From Larkinella terrae (GTDB taxonomy: Bacteria > Bacteroidota > Bacteroidia > Cytophagales > Spirosomataceae), in assembly GCF_009668025.1 (NCBI RefSeq), contig NZ_WJXZ01000006.1, positions 186,001 to 250,000 of the forward strand: 64,000 nucleotides of DNA, given 5' to 3'. The notes below the pieces were generated by a model, which was not told the origin of the DNA, ran no database searches, and worked only from the letters and a program-made list of their open reading frames with translations. A program made the position numbers and the translations under genes. This document shows, one piece after another, positions 41,936-50,560 of the stretch. Numbering within the stretch: position 1 is the stretch's first letter; every line of letters begins with the position of its first letter.

Positions 41936-42961
41936 CTATACAGGTTTTAAAACGCTTTTGATGACTTCGCCGTGGTGCATTTTTTCGAAGGCTTCGTGCC
42001 ATTCGGTGATGGGCCACACGCCACCAATGATCGGTTTGACGTCGAGCTGGCCGCTGGCTAATAGCGCGAGAACGCGTTCCCAGATGGGCCAGTTGTGGCT
42101 GAAACTTCCCTGCAGTGTGACGTTTTTCTGCACCAGTGCATCGAGTGAAAAGCCGAGCGGCTGCGGACCCCAGCCTACTTTCGTGATGTGACCATTCGGG
42201 CGAACCAGTTGGAGCGCGATTTTTAAGGTAATGCTGGCTCCGGCGGCATCGATGATGCAGTCGGCACCCAGACCGTCGCGTTTTCTGGCCCATTCCGTGG
42301 CGTCGCCGATGATGGCCTCGCAACCATACTGCTGGGCGATGGCGAGCCGGTGACGATCCGCTTCCAGACCCACTACCGCTACTTCGGCACCACAAAGCCG
42401 GGCCATGGCTGCGCATAAAATCCCGATCGTTCCGGGACCCAGCACGATAACGCGGTCGCCGGGTTTCAGTCGTGAATTTTCGACCACAGCATTGAAAGCC
42501 ACGCAGCAGGGTTCGGTCAGGCAGGCCTGCTCGAATGCCAGTGCGTCCGGCACTCTGTGGAGAATGCGCATGGGAACCCGAACATATTTGGTCATGGCGC
42601 CATCGACGCCGTAGCCAAACCCTTTGCGGGTGGGGTCCAGGTTATAGAGACCCTGCCGGGTCATCGGGTTATTGGGGTCGATGATGGCGGCCGTTTCGCT
42701 CACAACGCGGTCACCTTCTTTCCAGCCCACCACCCGGCTTCCGACTTCGACGATGTGACCGCCAAATTCGTGGCCGAGTACGACGGGATAATTAACCGGC
42801 CAGCTATGATCGGCGGTCCACTGGTGAAGGTCGCTGCCGCAAACACCGACGTTGGCGACTTCCAGCAAAACATCTTCCTCACCAATGGTCGGTTTTGGAA
42901 TTTCACGAATTTCAACCGAGCCTTTCTCGGGAGCAAAATTGACAACAGCAGCAGAATTCAT
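41936..42961 (-). CDS. zinc-type alcohol/polyol dehydrogenase
   Basis: 341-residue medium-chain dehydrogenase. Catalytic zinc ligands are C41 (VCGSDLH), H64-E65 (LGHEF), and the Rossmann motif is GPGTIGIL near 170. The lobe that normally carries four cysteines for the structural zinc reads DRVVSETAAIIDPNNPMTR and contains none, so the structural zinc site is lost, as in some sorbitol- and threonate-type enzymes. Probably oxidises a polyol or sugar acid with NAD(P). Sits between the decarboxylase and SDR genes on the same strand. Confidence 0.9.
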   Translation of the reverse strand: MNSAAVVNFAPEKGSVEIREIPKPTIGEEDVLLEVANVGVCGSDLHQWTADHSWPVNYPVVLGHEFGGHIVEVGSRVVGWKEGDRVVSETAAIIDPNNPMTRQGLYNLDPTRKGFGYGVDGAMTKYVRVPMRILHRVPDALAFEQACLTEPCCVAFNAVVENSRLKPGDRVIVLGPGTIGILCAAMARLCGAEVAVVGLEADRHRLAIAQQYGCEAIIGDATEWARKRDGLGADCIIDAAGASITLKIALQLVRPNGHITKVGWGPQPLGFSLDALVQKNVTLQGSFSHNWPIWERVLALLASGQLDVKPIIGGVWPITEWHEAFEKMHHGEVIKSVLKPV

Positions 42962-43024
42962 TGAGATAAGTAAGGGTTTAATTGTGAGAAAGTTATGCGT
43001 TTATTCTCACAGATATGCCGGTTT

Positions 43025-43729
43025 TTATTTTCCGACGGGAACATCGCCGTACGCGTGAATTTTTTCGCAAATCAGACGAAGGGAGCTTTCCAGATCGCCG
43101 TCGGCGGTTTTGAACGCGTCGGCATCGATGGTCAGCGGAGCGCCCAGCACCACGAGCGGAGCGCCGTATTCCGGGCAGCGAATGGCCTGTTCCAGCGAAA
43201 GTCCGCCCACGGCCTGCACTGGCACGTTAACCGCCTGCACCACTTCGCGCAGTTGATCGAGCGGGCTCGGCATCCGCAATCCCTGAGCCGCGATGCCCCG
43301 GCGTTCATCGTAGCCGATGTGGTGAATAATGAAATCGCAACCCAGATCTTCGAGCCATTTAGCGCCCGCGACCATGTCGGTGGAAATCATGTTGTCACCC
43401 ATTACCTGAACGCCAAAATCACGACCGGCTTTCACGACGCACTTGACGGTTTCGGCATGGGCGCGCGCCATTACCACGACGTAAGACGCCCCGGCTTTTG
43501 CCATCATTTCCACTTCGAGGTAACCGCCGTCCATCGTTTTCAGGTCGGCCACAATGGGCACATTCGGGAAGGCTTCGCGTAGTTTTCGGACACCGTGCAG
43601 GCCTTCCGCCAGCAGCAGCGGGGTTCCGGCTTCGAGCCAGTCGACCCCGGCGCGCATGGCCAGTGCCGCTGTTTCGAGCGCTTCATCAATATTGGTGAGG
43701 TCTAGGGAAATTTGGACAATCGGTTTCAT
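43025..43729 (-). CDS. OMPDC-family decarboxylase/aldolase (KGPDC or hexulose-6-P synthase type)
   Basis: 234 residues from ATG 43729 (MKPIVQISLDL); an 11-residue open extension to 43762 is rejected because family members begin here. The half-barrel carries the OMP-decarboxylase-suprafamily signature D62-x-K64-x2-D67, with D10 and E33, the Mg-binding set of 3-keto-L-gulonate-6-P decarboxylase and hexulose-6-P synthase. The downstream segment HHIGYDERRG is closer to the synthase side. It either decarboxylates a 3-keto sugar acid phosphate or links formaldehyde and a pentulose phosphate. First gene of the minus-strand sugar cluster, divergent from an aldolase. Confidence 0.85.
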   Translation of the reverse strand: MKPIVQISLDLTNIDEALETAALAMRAGVDWLEAGTPLLLAEGLHGVRKLREAFPNVPIVADLKTMDGGYLEVEMMAKAGASYVVVMARAHAETVKCVVKAGRDFGVQVMGDNMISTDMVAGAKWLEDLGCDFIIHHIGYDERRGIAAQGLRMPSPLDQLREVVQAVNVPVQAVGGLSLEQAIRCPEYGAPLVVLGAPLTIDADAFKTADGDLESSLRLICEKIHAYGDVPVGK

Positions 43730-43885
43730 TAAATGGGGTTGAATTGAAGGATTACGGGACAACTAACAACGTCGGTACTTTTAACTACCAAGGCATTTTT
43801 TACCTAATGACTACTCATTTTTTTGCAAAAAAGGCCACTGGAAGATAAATAATTCCTTTAAAAATAGTCGGAATCAGGGACGGAA

Positions 43886-43922
43886 AAGTACTATAAAGGT
43901 GAGCGGTTTCGCATTAGTACTT
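43886..43922. promoter_or_regulatory. inverted repeat in the divergent sugar-gene promoter region
   Basis: AAGTACTA (43886-43893) and TAGTACTT (43915-43922) are perfect 8-bp inverted copies, 21 bp apart, immediately before the aldolase gene. Possible operator for a regulator controlling both divergent clusters. Confidence 0.35.
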
Positions 43923-43944
43923 CTAACCCCAAACTATTTTTAAA

Positions 43945-44769
43945 ATGGCAGCCAAGCCGGATTCTACGTTGCTTGAAAAACTGAAAAATGGCCAGAATGT
44001 CTATGGCACCTGTATTACCTCCACCGCGCCGATGTGGCCGATTACGCTCCAGCGGGCGGGCCTCGATTTTGTTTTTTTAGACACTGAACATATCCCCCTC
44101 GATCGGGCGGAACTCGCGCGTTTGTGCCAGATTTTTCGCGCTTATCACATTACGCCCATTGTCCGTATTCCGAAACCCGATCCGTTTCTGGCCTGTCAGG
44201 TCATTGACGGGGGAGCAGTTGGTGTGATTGCGCCCTACCTCGAATCCGTCGATCAGATCATCGATCTGGTAGGAGCTACCAAATACCGACCCCTGAAAGG
44301 CGAGCGGCTGGCCCGGTTTCTGAGCGGAAAAGAACAGATGCCCGACGATTTGAAACAATACATTGAAGCCCACAATGCCGGAAATATCTGCATCGCCAAC
44401 ATCGAAAGCGTTCCGGCGCTCGAACGGCTGGATAGCCTACTGTCGGTCCCCGGACTCGATGCGGTTTTCATCGGTCCGCACGATTTGTCGGTGAGTCTGG
44501 GCATTCCCGAACAGTACGATCATCCGGATTTTGAAGCTGCGGTTCTGAAAATCATTCACACGACGCGCGCCAAAGGACTTGCCATCGGCATCCACTTTTC
44601 ACTGGAACCCGAGCGCCAGATTCGCTGGGTGAAAGAAGGCGTTAACATTGTGGTGCACAGTTTCGATGTCGCTCTGTTCGCGCAGCGGTTACGGCACGAC
44701 ATCGGAACGATCAGGAAAGCCGTCGGCGATGAACCGACGTCGGACGATAGTCCTTCCCTCATCGTTTAA
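43945..44769 (+). CDS. HpcH/HpaI-family class II aldolase
   Basis: 274-residue TIM-barrel aldolase that cleaves 2-keto-3-deoxy sugar acids or 4-hydroxy-2-keto acids to pyruvate and an aldehyde. Metal ligands E154 and D180 and the catalytic H49 and R74 are all visible (IANIESVPA, GPHDLS, DTEHIPLD, PIVRIPKP). No signal peptide. Together with the divergent dehydrogenases and decarboxylase it suggests non-phosphorylated or mixed catabolism of a sugar acid. The membrane-protein gene begins 7 bp after its stop. Confidence 0.9.
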   Translation: MAAKPDSTLLEKLKNGQNVYGTCITSTAPMWPITLQRAGLDFVFLDTEHIPLDRAELARLCQIFRAYHITPIVRIPKPDPFLACQVIDGGAVGVIAPYLESVDQIIDLVGATKYRPLKGERLARFLSGKEQMPDDLKQYIEAHNAGNICIANIESVPALERLDSLLSVPGLDAVFIGPHDLSVSLGIPEQYDHPDFEAAVLKIIHTTRAKGLAIGIHFSLEPERQIRWVKEGVNIVVHSFDVALFAQRLRHDIGTIRKAVGDEPTSDDSPSLIV

Positions 44770-44776
44770 TTTTGCC

Positions 44777-46918
44777 ATGATTACCACGGATTCTCCGAAG
44801 CGAGTTGCCAAAACCGCCCAGTCGCCAGCTCACCGTTTAAGTACGTTTTTGCTGGTTGGGCTTTCTTTGTCAATTGGTTGGGGAATTCGGGGTAATTTCG
44901 GGCACGAATACGGAGCGGCTTTTGCAGGCTGCCTGGCGGCCATCACCGTGGCGCTGCTGTCGGGCCGGGATGACTGGCGGCAGCGGGTCCTGTATTTTGC
45001 CTTCTTCGGTGCCATCGGCTGGGGGTTTGGGGCCTCGATTTCCTACATGCAGGTCATCTCCTACACCCAGAGCGGCCACGCGCTTTCGCAGTGGTACGGA
45101 TACACCGGTTTGTTCTACATTGGTTTTTTGTGGGCCGGACTCGGCGGAGCTGGCACCGCGCTGGCCGCTGTTGCCGGGCAGGATCGGCTGGTACGCTTGT
45201 TCAAACCCGTTCTGTTCGTCTTTGCGGCCTGGTTTTTTCAGGATTTGATCGAAGATGCCGTGGCCACTGCTTTGCAGTCCAGCCTTGGTTTCGACCGGAC
45301 GTGGTCTCGGCACAAAAGCCCGCTCTACTGGTTCGACGCTGATTATCTGGGTGCTTTTTTCGCCTTGCTGGGCGTGGGAGTTTACGATTTGCAGGAACGC
45401 CGACAAACCAACGGCTGGCTGCTCCCGGTTTTTGCGTTGATGGGGGCGGTTTTGGGGTATCTGGTCCAATGGATCCTGCAAAAAACCGATCTGGAAGCGG
45501 GGCTTTCATCGCTTCTGACGTATTCCTTGGGCGACCCGGCGTACATCGATCCCGCTACGGGAAAACCGGCCTTTGATCCGCACAACTTCCTGAATAACTG
45601 GCCGCAGTGGTTCGGCGATTACCCGCAGCACGTCGGCTGGATGCTAGGGCTGGTGCTCGGCATCACGGCTTATTTTATCCGGTTTGGCAAATTCCGCAAC
45701 GGTTCTTCGCTCATCGTTTACATGGCTTCGGGCTGGTTGCTCGCCTTTCTGGCTTTTCCGGTGCTGGGTAGCCTGTTTTTTGCCGACGCGGGCGGTATTC
45801 GGATGACACCGCCCCGGAGCGACGACTGGGCCGGGATTACCGGCGTTTTCGTCGGAACAATCCTTTGGATGCGTCGGAACCAGTTGCTGCCGGTTGCGGT
45901 GGCGGCAGTCATGAGCGGAACCATTGGCGGACTCGGTTTCTCGGGCGTTCAATGGCTGAAACAACTACTGATGGCACCGGGAAATCCAGCGATCCTGAAA
46001 AACAAGGGATTTTTTCCAGAAAGTGAATCGTTCAGGCACATTGCATCGGACTGGGCCAACTGGCAGCACCAGAACTGGCATAGTTTTCTGGAGCAGTCGT
46101 ACGGTTTTGTCAACGGTATTGCCATTGCGGTTACGCTGGGTTTTCTGGCCACCCGCATCCCGATGCACGATACGTCCAAAACCGTAGAGCCAACCCGGGG
46201 GCGCTGGACGCTCGGCGTGGCTGCGGTTTTTGTTTTGCTGGCGATTCCATACGTCAATCTGGTCAAAAACGTGGAGGAATGGGGTAAGAAACTGAATCCG
46301 GAAGTATGGACACAAACCCTCTTTCAAGCCGACGGCAGTTTAAAAACCGCCCCCGCCGTCTGGGATGTCCCGTATCTGGGCCATCTGCCCGGCGTCGATT
46401 TCCTCAACCTGAGTCCGGATAGCTGGTTTAAACTCACCTGGTTTTTCCTGCTGCTGATGGCGGTTTTAGTCATCCGGCGTCATTTCCGGGAACCGCTGGC
46501 AATCATCCCGAAAAGCTGGCTGGGCAAGGGGCAAATGCTGTATCTGATTCTGCTCTGGGTAATGGTCATCGGAAATTTTGAACGCGCGCTGGTCGACTGG
46601 GCTCCCCAACGCCTGCTGACCGAATGGGTCATTACCGTCAACGCCGTTCTGGCTACGGCGCTGGTGTTGCTGGCTCCGTTTGAGAGAGAAACCGTCCGCA
46701 TCCAGCAGGAAAAAGCGTTTGCGTTTTGGTACAGGCGGGTCTGGTTTTGGGCTGTTGCCTCGGCAGTAGTTGCCGTTCCAATTTTTCTGGTTACCAACCG
46801 ATTGATTTACCAGTATCCGCCGTATGAAAAACTGGATAAAGTTACCAACCACACGCGGTTTGGGCCGGAAGCGAGTTGGCGCGCCCGCCCCAATCTAAAA
46901 AACGCGGAACATAAGTAG
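44777..46918 (+). CDS. large multipass membrane protein, unknown family
   Basis: 713 residues from ATG 44777; the open frame back to 44648 overlaps the aldolase and is rejected. I count at least fourteen hydrophobic segments. The first helix leads into GWGIRGNFGHEYGAAFAGCL (about 34-53), a conspicuous motif, and there are soluble insertions at about 245-300 (containing DPAYIDPATGKPAFDPHNF) and near 430-460. I do not recognise the family. Position between an aldolase and a Gfo/Idh oxidoreductase suggests transport or membrane sensing of the sugar handled by this cluster, but that is inference from context only. Confidence 0.8.
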   Translation: MITTDSPKRVAKTAQSPAHRLSTFLLVGLSLSIGWGIRGNFGHEYGAAFAGCLAAITVALLSGRDDWRQRVLYFAFFGAIGWGFGASISYMQVISYTQSGHALSQWYGYTGLFYIGFLWAGLGGAGTALAAVAGQDRLVRLFKPVLFVFAAWFFQDLIEDAVATALQSSLGFDRTWSRHKSPLYWFDADYLGAFFALLGVGVYDLQERRQTNGWLLPVFALMGAVLGYLVQWILQKTDLEAGLSSLLTYSLGDPAYIDPATGKPAFDPHNFLNNWPQWFGDYPQHVGWMLGLVLGITAYFIRFGKFRNGSSLIVYMASGWLLAFLAFPVLGSLFFADAGGIRMTPPRSDDWAGITGVFVGTILWMRRNQLLPVAVAAVMSGTIGGLGFSGVQWLKQLLMAPGNPAILKNKGFFPESESFRHIASDWANWQHQNWHSFLEQSYGFVNGIAIAVTLGFLATRIPMHDTSKTVEPTRGRWTLGVAAVFVLLAIPYVNLVKNVEEWGKKLNPEVWTQTLFQADGSLKTAPAVWDVPYLGHLPGVDFLNLSPDSWFKLTWFFLLLMAVLVIRRHFREPLAIIPKSWLGKGQMLYLILLWVMVIGNFERALVDWAPQRLLTEWVITVNAVLATALVLLAPFERETVRIQQEKAFAFWYRRVWFWAVASAVVAVPIFLVTNRLIYQYPPYEKLDKVTNHTRFGPEASWRARPNLKNAEHK

Positions 46919-46946
46919 GTTTTGTTTTTTCGACTCTTACGTGGGC

Positions 46947-47930
46947 ATGATGGATCAGATCAAATGGGGAATTATCGGTTGCGGGAATGTAACCGAAGTC
47001 AAAAGCGGCCCGGCTTTCAACAAAGTGCCGAACTCGTCGCTGGTGGCGGTGATGCGCCGGGATGGCGAACAGGCCGCCGATTACTCCATGCGCCACGGCG
47101 TGCCGAAATGGTATGACGATGTGGACGACCTGATTAACGATCCGGACGTCAATGCGGTTTACATTGCCACCCCGCCGGACGTTCACACCGATTACGCCAT
47201 TCGGGCCATGAAGGCCGGAAAACCGGTTTACATCGAAAAACCGATGGCTCGAAACTGGGCCGAATGCGACGCCGTTATTCAAATGGGCAAGCAAACCGGG
47301 TTGCCGGTTTTTGTCGCGTTCTACCGCCGATCGCTTCCGTATTTCCTGAAAGTGAAGGAGTTGATCGACACGAAGGCGATTGGCGACATTCGGCTGGTCA
47401 ACATTCAATTGCACTGGCAGCCGTATGCTGAGGAGGTCGGGGAGAATCCCCAGCCACGCTGGCGGGTTTTTCCGGAAATTTCGGGCGGTGGCCACTTTCA
47501 CGACCTGGCTTCCCACCAGTTCGATTTTCTGGAATTTGCGCTGGGACCGATCAAAACCGCTCAAGGTTTTGCCCGGAATCAGGCCGGTTTATACGAAGCC
47601 GACGACATTGTGATCGCCAATTTCGAGTTCGAATCCGGCGTTCTCGGAACCGGCAGCTGGTGTTACACCGTCAACAAGGAGCAACGGATCGACGAAGCGC
47701 AACTCATTGGTTCAGAAGGGAAAATTACATTTCATTACTTCGAAAAATTCACCATCAAAGTCGAAACGGCGGCCGGTGTGGAAGAATTTAATCTGCCGTA
47801 TCCGCCCCACGTTCAGCAGCCGATGATCGAAGAAATCGTTAAGGAATTGCGGGGCGAAGGCAAATCGCCGAGTACCGGCGAAACCGGTGGCCGGGCCAAT
47901 CTGATCATGGACTGGATTACGGCGAAATAA
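46947..47930 (+). CDS. Gfo/Idh/MocA-family oxidoreductase
   Basis: 327 residues. Start placed at ATG 46947; GTG 46941 and ATG 46950 are close alternatives. N-terminal Rossmann domain (GIIGCGNVTE), the family motif EKPMA near 97-101, and a C-terminal alpha/beta domain with HFHDLASHQFD-type residues (histidine pair) for substrate. It oxidises or reduces a sugar or inositol with NAD(P). Third gene of the plus-strand set after the aldolase and membrane protein (28 bp gap), likely one operon. An inverted repeat separates it from the convergent glycosidase-like gene. Confidence 0.92.
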   Translation: MMDQIKWGIIGCGNVTEVKSGPAFNKVPNSSLVAVMRRDGEQAADYSMRHGVPKWYDDVDDLINDPDVNAVYIATPPDVHTDYAIRAMKAGKPVYIEKPMARNWAECDAVIQMGKQTGLPVFVAFYRRSLPYFLKVKELIDTKAIGDIRLVNIQLHWQPYAEEVGENPQPRWRVFPEISGGGHFHDLASHQFDFLEFALGPIKTAQGFARNQAGLYEADDIVIANFEFESGVLGTGSWCYTVNKEQRIDEAQLIGSEGKITFHYFEKFTIKVETAAGVEEFNLPYPPHVQQPMIEEIVKELRGEGKSPSTGETGGRANLIMDWITAK

Positions 47931-47937
47931 ATTTCCA

Positions 47938-48012
47938 GACAAGAGAGGTGAGACAATAGAGTAGAGACTTTTCTTACTATGCGAGTCTCTATTCTCTTGT
48001 CTCACCTCTTAC
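47938..48012. repeat. inverted repeat between convergent genes (CTCTTGTCTCACCTCT family)
   Basis: Left arm begins GACAAGAGAGGTGAGAC at 47938 and pairs with the right arm ending TTCTCTTGTCTCACCTCT at 48009; an inner pair (AGAGTAGAGACT / AGTCTCTATTCT) extends the stem. The right arm shares 18 identical bases with 41913-41930. Likely bidirectional terminator. Confidence 0.65.
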
Positions 48013-48015
48013 TTC

Positions 48016-50445
48016 TCATTTCCGAATCAACCAGATTTCCGTTACCTGCGAGCCACGTTCCCCTTCACCGCAGGTCCAGACAAAGGTTACTTTGCCATCG
48101 GACGAAGCCGTTTGGGGAAGATCGAATTCATAAATCGGCTGTTCGCCGGTCTGGATAAAGTCGTGAATCACCGAGCCGTCGTCCGTCGTCATTTTCATGC
48201 GCGACCGAAACCGCCCGGTGTAGGCAATCCGGATTCGGTACGATGCCGTCGGGTCCAGTTCATCGTAGGCGATTTTCAGCGGCTGGTCGTACAGCGTTTT
48301 GGCCTGTTTCATCCAGACCCGGGGCGTAATCTGGCCTTTAAAACCGGTCGCCTTGATCTCGTCCACCCACTCGACACCGACCAGACCCACACCAAAGCCG
48401 ATTCGGGGCGATTGCAGACTGCCGGGGTCTTTTTCCCAACCCACACCGGGAACGACGCGGTACCAGCTTTCTGGTGCGCCAAAATGATCGTAAAAACCGC
48501 CCGGGCCGGGATCGGTGCGGTGCAGCATCTCGTAGATTCTGGCCTGCCGCGCCTTTTCATCGGGTAACTTCTCAATTTTCGCCATCTGATCCATCAGCCA
48601 GGGCGAATCGTTGAGCGGAATGCCAATGTTGTCCACAAAATTTCCCCGCCCCGACATCGCGCCGTGCTTTTCCATCGTTAGCTGGGCACCGATCGACTTG
48701 AAGAGCGAATCGGCCAGCGCGAAACATTTGGCGCGGTATTCGGGCAGAATCGGCGACTTCCAGGCTTTTTCGAGAATTTCCCGGGCGCGGTTCATGGTCG
48801 GTATGGAACCACCCGTTGCGTAAGTTGCCAGCACCTCCCGGGCTCGTTGTTCCAACTCGCTTTCGTACAAAAACCGCTGCTGGGTGTAGGCGTCGAAGTA
48901 GGCGCGGATCAAGCCCATCTGAAAACGGGCATTCTGCAACACCTTCAGCGGAGCCTGCTTTTCGAGCGTTTGCCACTGCATCAGCGACTGGTTGACGGCC
49001 TGATTGGTGAGGAGGCTTCCGCGCCAGTTATTTTCCAGCGAAATCAGGGCCTGCGCCACGGTTTCGGTATAATCCGGACCGATAAACAGCCGGGAAAAAT
49101 CGCGCAGGGTTTCGATCACCGGCGTTTCGGGGTTCCAGTCCTGATCGCTCCAGACAAACTTGTTGACGTCGTCGTTGGTGCCTTCCGAATAGCTGATGCT
49201 GCCCACGCCAAACTCATCGAGCGCGTTATGAATCGCCTTTTCGTCGTGCGGGCGCGGGTTGATGCTTTCGCGCCCACAAGTCATCGACCAGGCCAGATCC
49301 CAGTGCGGAACCGGGTATTGCGAACTGTAATTATGCGTGATGTCGGGATAGTGTCGAATCGGAATCGACGGTTTGACAATTTTCCGAATTTCCTGCACCG
49401 GCATTTTCACCCAGGGCCCGAAAACGACTCCGCCGAACCACGGATATTCCTTGTTGACGTGCTTGTAAAAAGCGTCGAACCACGCCTGGTTTGGCCGAAA
49501 AACCTGCGGAGAAACCCAGATTTTGGCTTTCGGGTGGTATTTATTCAAAACCACGGCTTCCTTTTCGAGCCAGGCAAACAGCACGTCGGGCTCGAGGTCG
49601 CCGGGATCACCGCCCGGAACAAAAACCGCATCCAGTTTCGGAACGGACGCAAAAATCTCCTGCCGTTCTTTCAGTTCCTTCTGGATCGAATCCGGATGGA
49701 CGTAATCTTTAGCCAGGTTCGGGTACCACATCCAGACATCCAGACCGTACTCCTTGCAAATCCGCGACTGCTCGCCGATCATTTTGATGGCGGGAAGTTT
49801 CATGTGCCGACTCGTAAAATCGTCGTCGGTGCGCGGGGGCATGATTTCGATACTGTTGGCCCCAAACAGCGCCAGATCGCGGATATACTGGTCGAACTGG
49901 GCGACCGTGAACGCATCGTAGGCGTTGGTTTTGGGTCGGTAACCCAACTGGTGTCCACGAATCGGGTACCGGGGACTGGTGGCGATAGTTGCGTTGTCGG
50001 GCACCAGAATCTGGCCGGGGCGAATTTCCATTTTGCGCAACAGCCGACCTACCCCAAACAGCAGTCCGCGCGCATCTTTCCCCACCACCAGAACGGCCTG
50101 CGAATTCTCCTGAACCAATAATTTATATCCTTCTTTGGTAATTGAAGGCATTCCGGCCAAAGCCGTTCGGAAGGTTTCAGGAAGTGTATTTAGCTCATTT
50201 TCGGTTAGTAAATAAATTGCAGGTTGCCCGGCCCCCGGCAGTTTTTTGGCGACAGGCAATTTGATCCGGCTTCGTTTGGCAAGTTCTTCCTGGAAAACCG
50301 CCAGGCTTCGGAGCAATACATTCGGGTCTTTTACGGGGCAATAAATCTGCGCTTTGGTAAGGTCAATGGGGTTTGAACAGGCCGGTTTCGACAGCAAAAT
50401 CACAAATCCAATCAGCACAAAAAACGCTTTGAGTGGCTTCAACAT
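48016..50445 (-). CDS. secreted glycosidase-like protein A (unclassified TIM-barrel type)
   Basis: 809 residues with a Sec signal peptide (about 1-24). The first 150 residues look like the small alpha/beta domain that precedes the barrel in GH20/GH67-type enzymes (LLVQENSQAVLVVGKDARGL, LFGVGRLLRKME). The barrel begins YPIRGHQLGYR (about 157) and includes FVPGGDPGD (about 278), AKIWVSPQVF and GRESINPRP (about 393), rich in conserved Asp/Glu/His. A C-terminal beta-rich domain follows (about 690-809). It shares these blocks with the 773-residue protein at 61369-63690. No named glycosidase family is assigned with confidence; GH67/GH115-like uronidases and GH20/GH84-like hexosaminidases are the nearest ideas. 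Confidence 0.65.
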   Translation of the reverse strand: MLKPLKAFFVLIGFVILLSKPACSNPIDLTKAQIYCPVKDPNVLLRSLAVFQEELAKRSRIKLPVAKKLPGAGQPAIYLLTENELNTLPETFRTALAGMPSITKEGYKLLVQENSQAVLVVGKDARGLLFGVGRLLRKMEIRPGQILVPDNATIATSPRYPIRGHQLGYRPKTNAYDAFTVAQFDQYIRDLALFGANSIEIMPPRTDDDFTSRHMKLPAIKMIGEQSRICKEYGLDVWMWYPNLAKDYVHPDSIQKELKERQEIFASVPKLDAVFVPGGDPGDLEPDVLFAWLEKEAVVLNKYHPKAKIWVSPQVFRPNQAWFDAFYKHVNKEYPWFGGVVFGPWVKMPVQEIRKIVKPSIPIRHYPDITHNYSSQYPVPHWDLAWSMTCGRESINPRPHDEKAIHNALDEFGVGSISYSEGTNDDVNKFVWSDQDWNPETPVIETLRDFSRLFIGPDYTETVAQALISLENNWRGSLLTNQAVNQSLMQWQTLEKQAPLKVLQNARFQMGLIRAYFDAYTQQRFLYESELEQRAREVLATYATGGSIPTMNRAREILEKAWKSPILPEYRAKCFALADSLFKSIGAQLTMEKHGAMSGRGNFVDNIGIPLNDSPWLMDQMAKIEKLPDEKARQARIYEMLHRTDPGPGGFYDHFGAPESWYRVVPGVGWEKDPGSLQSPRIGFGVGLVGVEWVDEIKATGFKGQITPRVWMKQAKTLYDQPLKIAYDELDPTASYRIRIAYTGRFRSRMKMTTDDGSVIHDFIQTGEQPIYEFDLPQTASSDGKVTFVWTCGEGERGSQVTEIWLIRK

Positions 50446-50560
50446 GGTAATTTTAAGGGTCTGGGTTTTGGTAAACTTTTAATTAAAAATGGACTTCAAC
50501 AATCATAAACGGTTTTACTACTGAACGACATTCGCGGTAAGATTAAAGTTTGATTGATGA

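Noticed and set aside
44648-44776. Extension of the large membrane protein into the aldolase gene
   Set aside because: It overlaps the aldolase coding region, and the ATG at 44777 leads directly into the first membrane helix.
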